The notes below the pieces were generated by a model. It worked only from the letters and a program-made list of their open reading frames with translations. It did no database searches and was not told where the DNA came from. The translations under genes and the position numbers were made by a program. Positions 5,025-5,067 of a stretch of DNA of 5,067 bases are shown here, piece by piece (the first letter of the stretch is position 1; every line of letters begins with the position of its first letter). The stretch is from NCBI GenBank assembly GCA_023388235.1, contig JAEWGQ010000120.1:1-5067 (forward strand). Reading direction: 5' to 3'. Source of the DNA: Actinomycetes bacterium. Lineage in GTDB: Bacteria; Actinomycetota; Actinomycetes; Actinomycetales; Cellulomonadaceae.

Positions 5025-5067
5025 CGGAAGCGGACCCCGCCGGACGGCGGCGGACCGCGCCGGACGG
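5001..5067 (+). repeat. 20-bp tandem repeat spanning the sigma factor stop codon
   Basis: Three full units (5001-5020, 5021-5040, 5041-5060) and seven bases of a fourth run to the window edge. Unit 1 is CTGACGGAGGCGGACCGCGC. Unit 2 differs at two positions (9 and 17) and unit 3 at two (2 and 8). Unit 1 encodes the sigma C-terminus LTEADRA, and the TGA (5022-5024) is formed at the start of unit 2. The array may continue beyond the edge. A small hairpin, CCGCC-GGAC-GGCGG (5037-5050), lies within it. Confidence 0.92.

Overview
The window is about 5 kb of very GC-rich DNA with strong C/G third-position bias, typical of an actinobacterium. Gene order and protein character fit the Micrococcales, perhaps a Cellulomonas-like organism; the genus is a guess. 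From about position 897 rightwards the plus strand carries a conserved actinobacterial housekeeping run: the 3' end of comM (Mg-chelatase-like ATPase, YifB), dprA, a xerC-type tyrosine recombinase and a FliA/WhiG-family sigma factor. In Mycobacterium tuberculosis the matching order is yraN (Rv2898c), comM (Rv2897c), dprA (Rv2896c), xerC (Rv2894c), followed by rpsB (Rv2890c); in Streptomyces, whiG lies between dprA and rpsB.

The most notable event is at the left. Only the last 36 codons of comM are present (897-1004, stop 1005-1007). Immediately upstream, where the rest of comM and yraN should be, lie two minus-strand genes of unrelated character and visibly lower GC: a small two-CxxC zinc-ribbon protein running off the left edge, and a 200-residue protein resembling accessory proteins of actinobacterial mobile elements (DUF6907-like). 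They overlap by four bases (ATGA). I infer that positions 1 to about 896 are the right end of an integrated element (ICE or prophage) inserted in comM, or the edge of a rearrangement. comM is a known island target in Acinetobacter (AbaR islands), and ComM and DprA both act in processing of incoming single-stranded DNA.

The second theme is repeat expansion inside conserved genes. DprA is unusually long (551 residues): it has an N-terminal tract of 12-residue repeats and a 6-residue repeat linker before its winged-helix domain. The sigma factor carries a roughly 110-residue acidic, repeat-rich N-terminal extension absent from typical FliA/WhiG proteins, and a 20-bp tandem DNA repeat runs across its stop codon to the window edge. 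The comM remnant overlaps dprA by four bases (ATGA). The xerC stop overlaps a possible sigma start in the same way, but a strong ribosome-binding site favours a start 24 bases further on.

The gaps hold little. The 790-896 stretch holds the presumed element end with inverted repeats. The 275-bp gap between dprA and xerC holds two GC-rich hairpins that may end transcription, and probably the xerC-sigma promoter, which I could not place convincingly.
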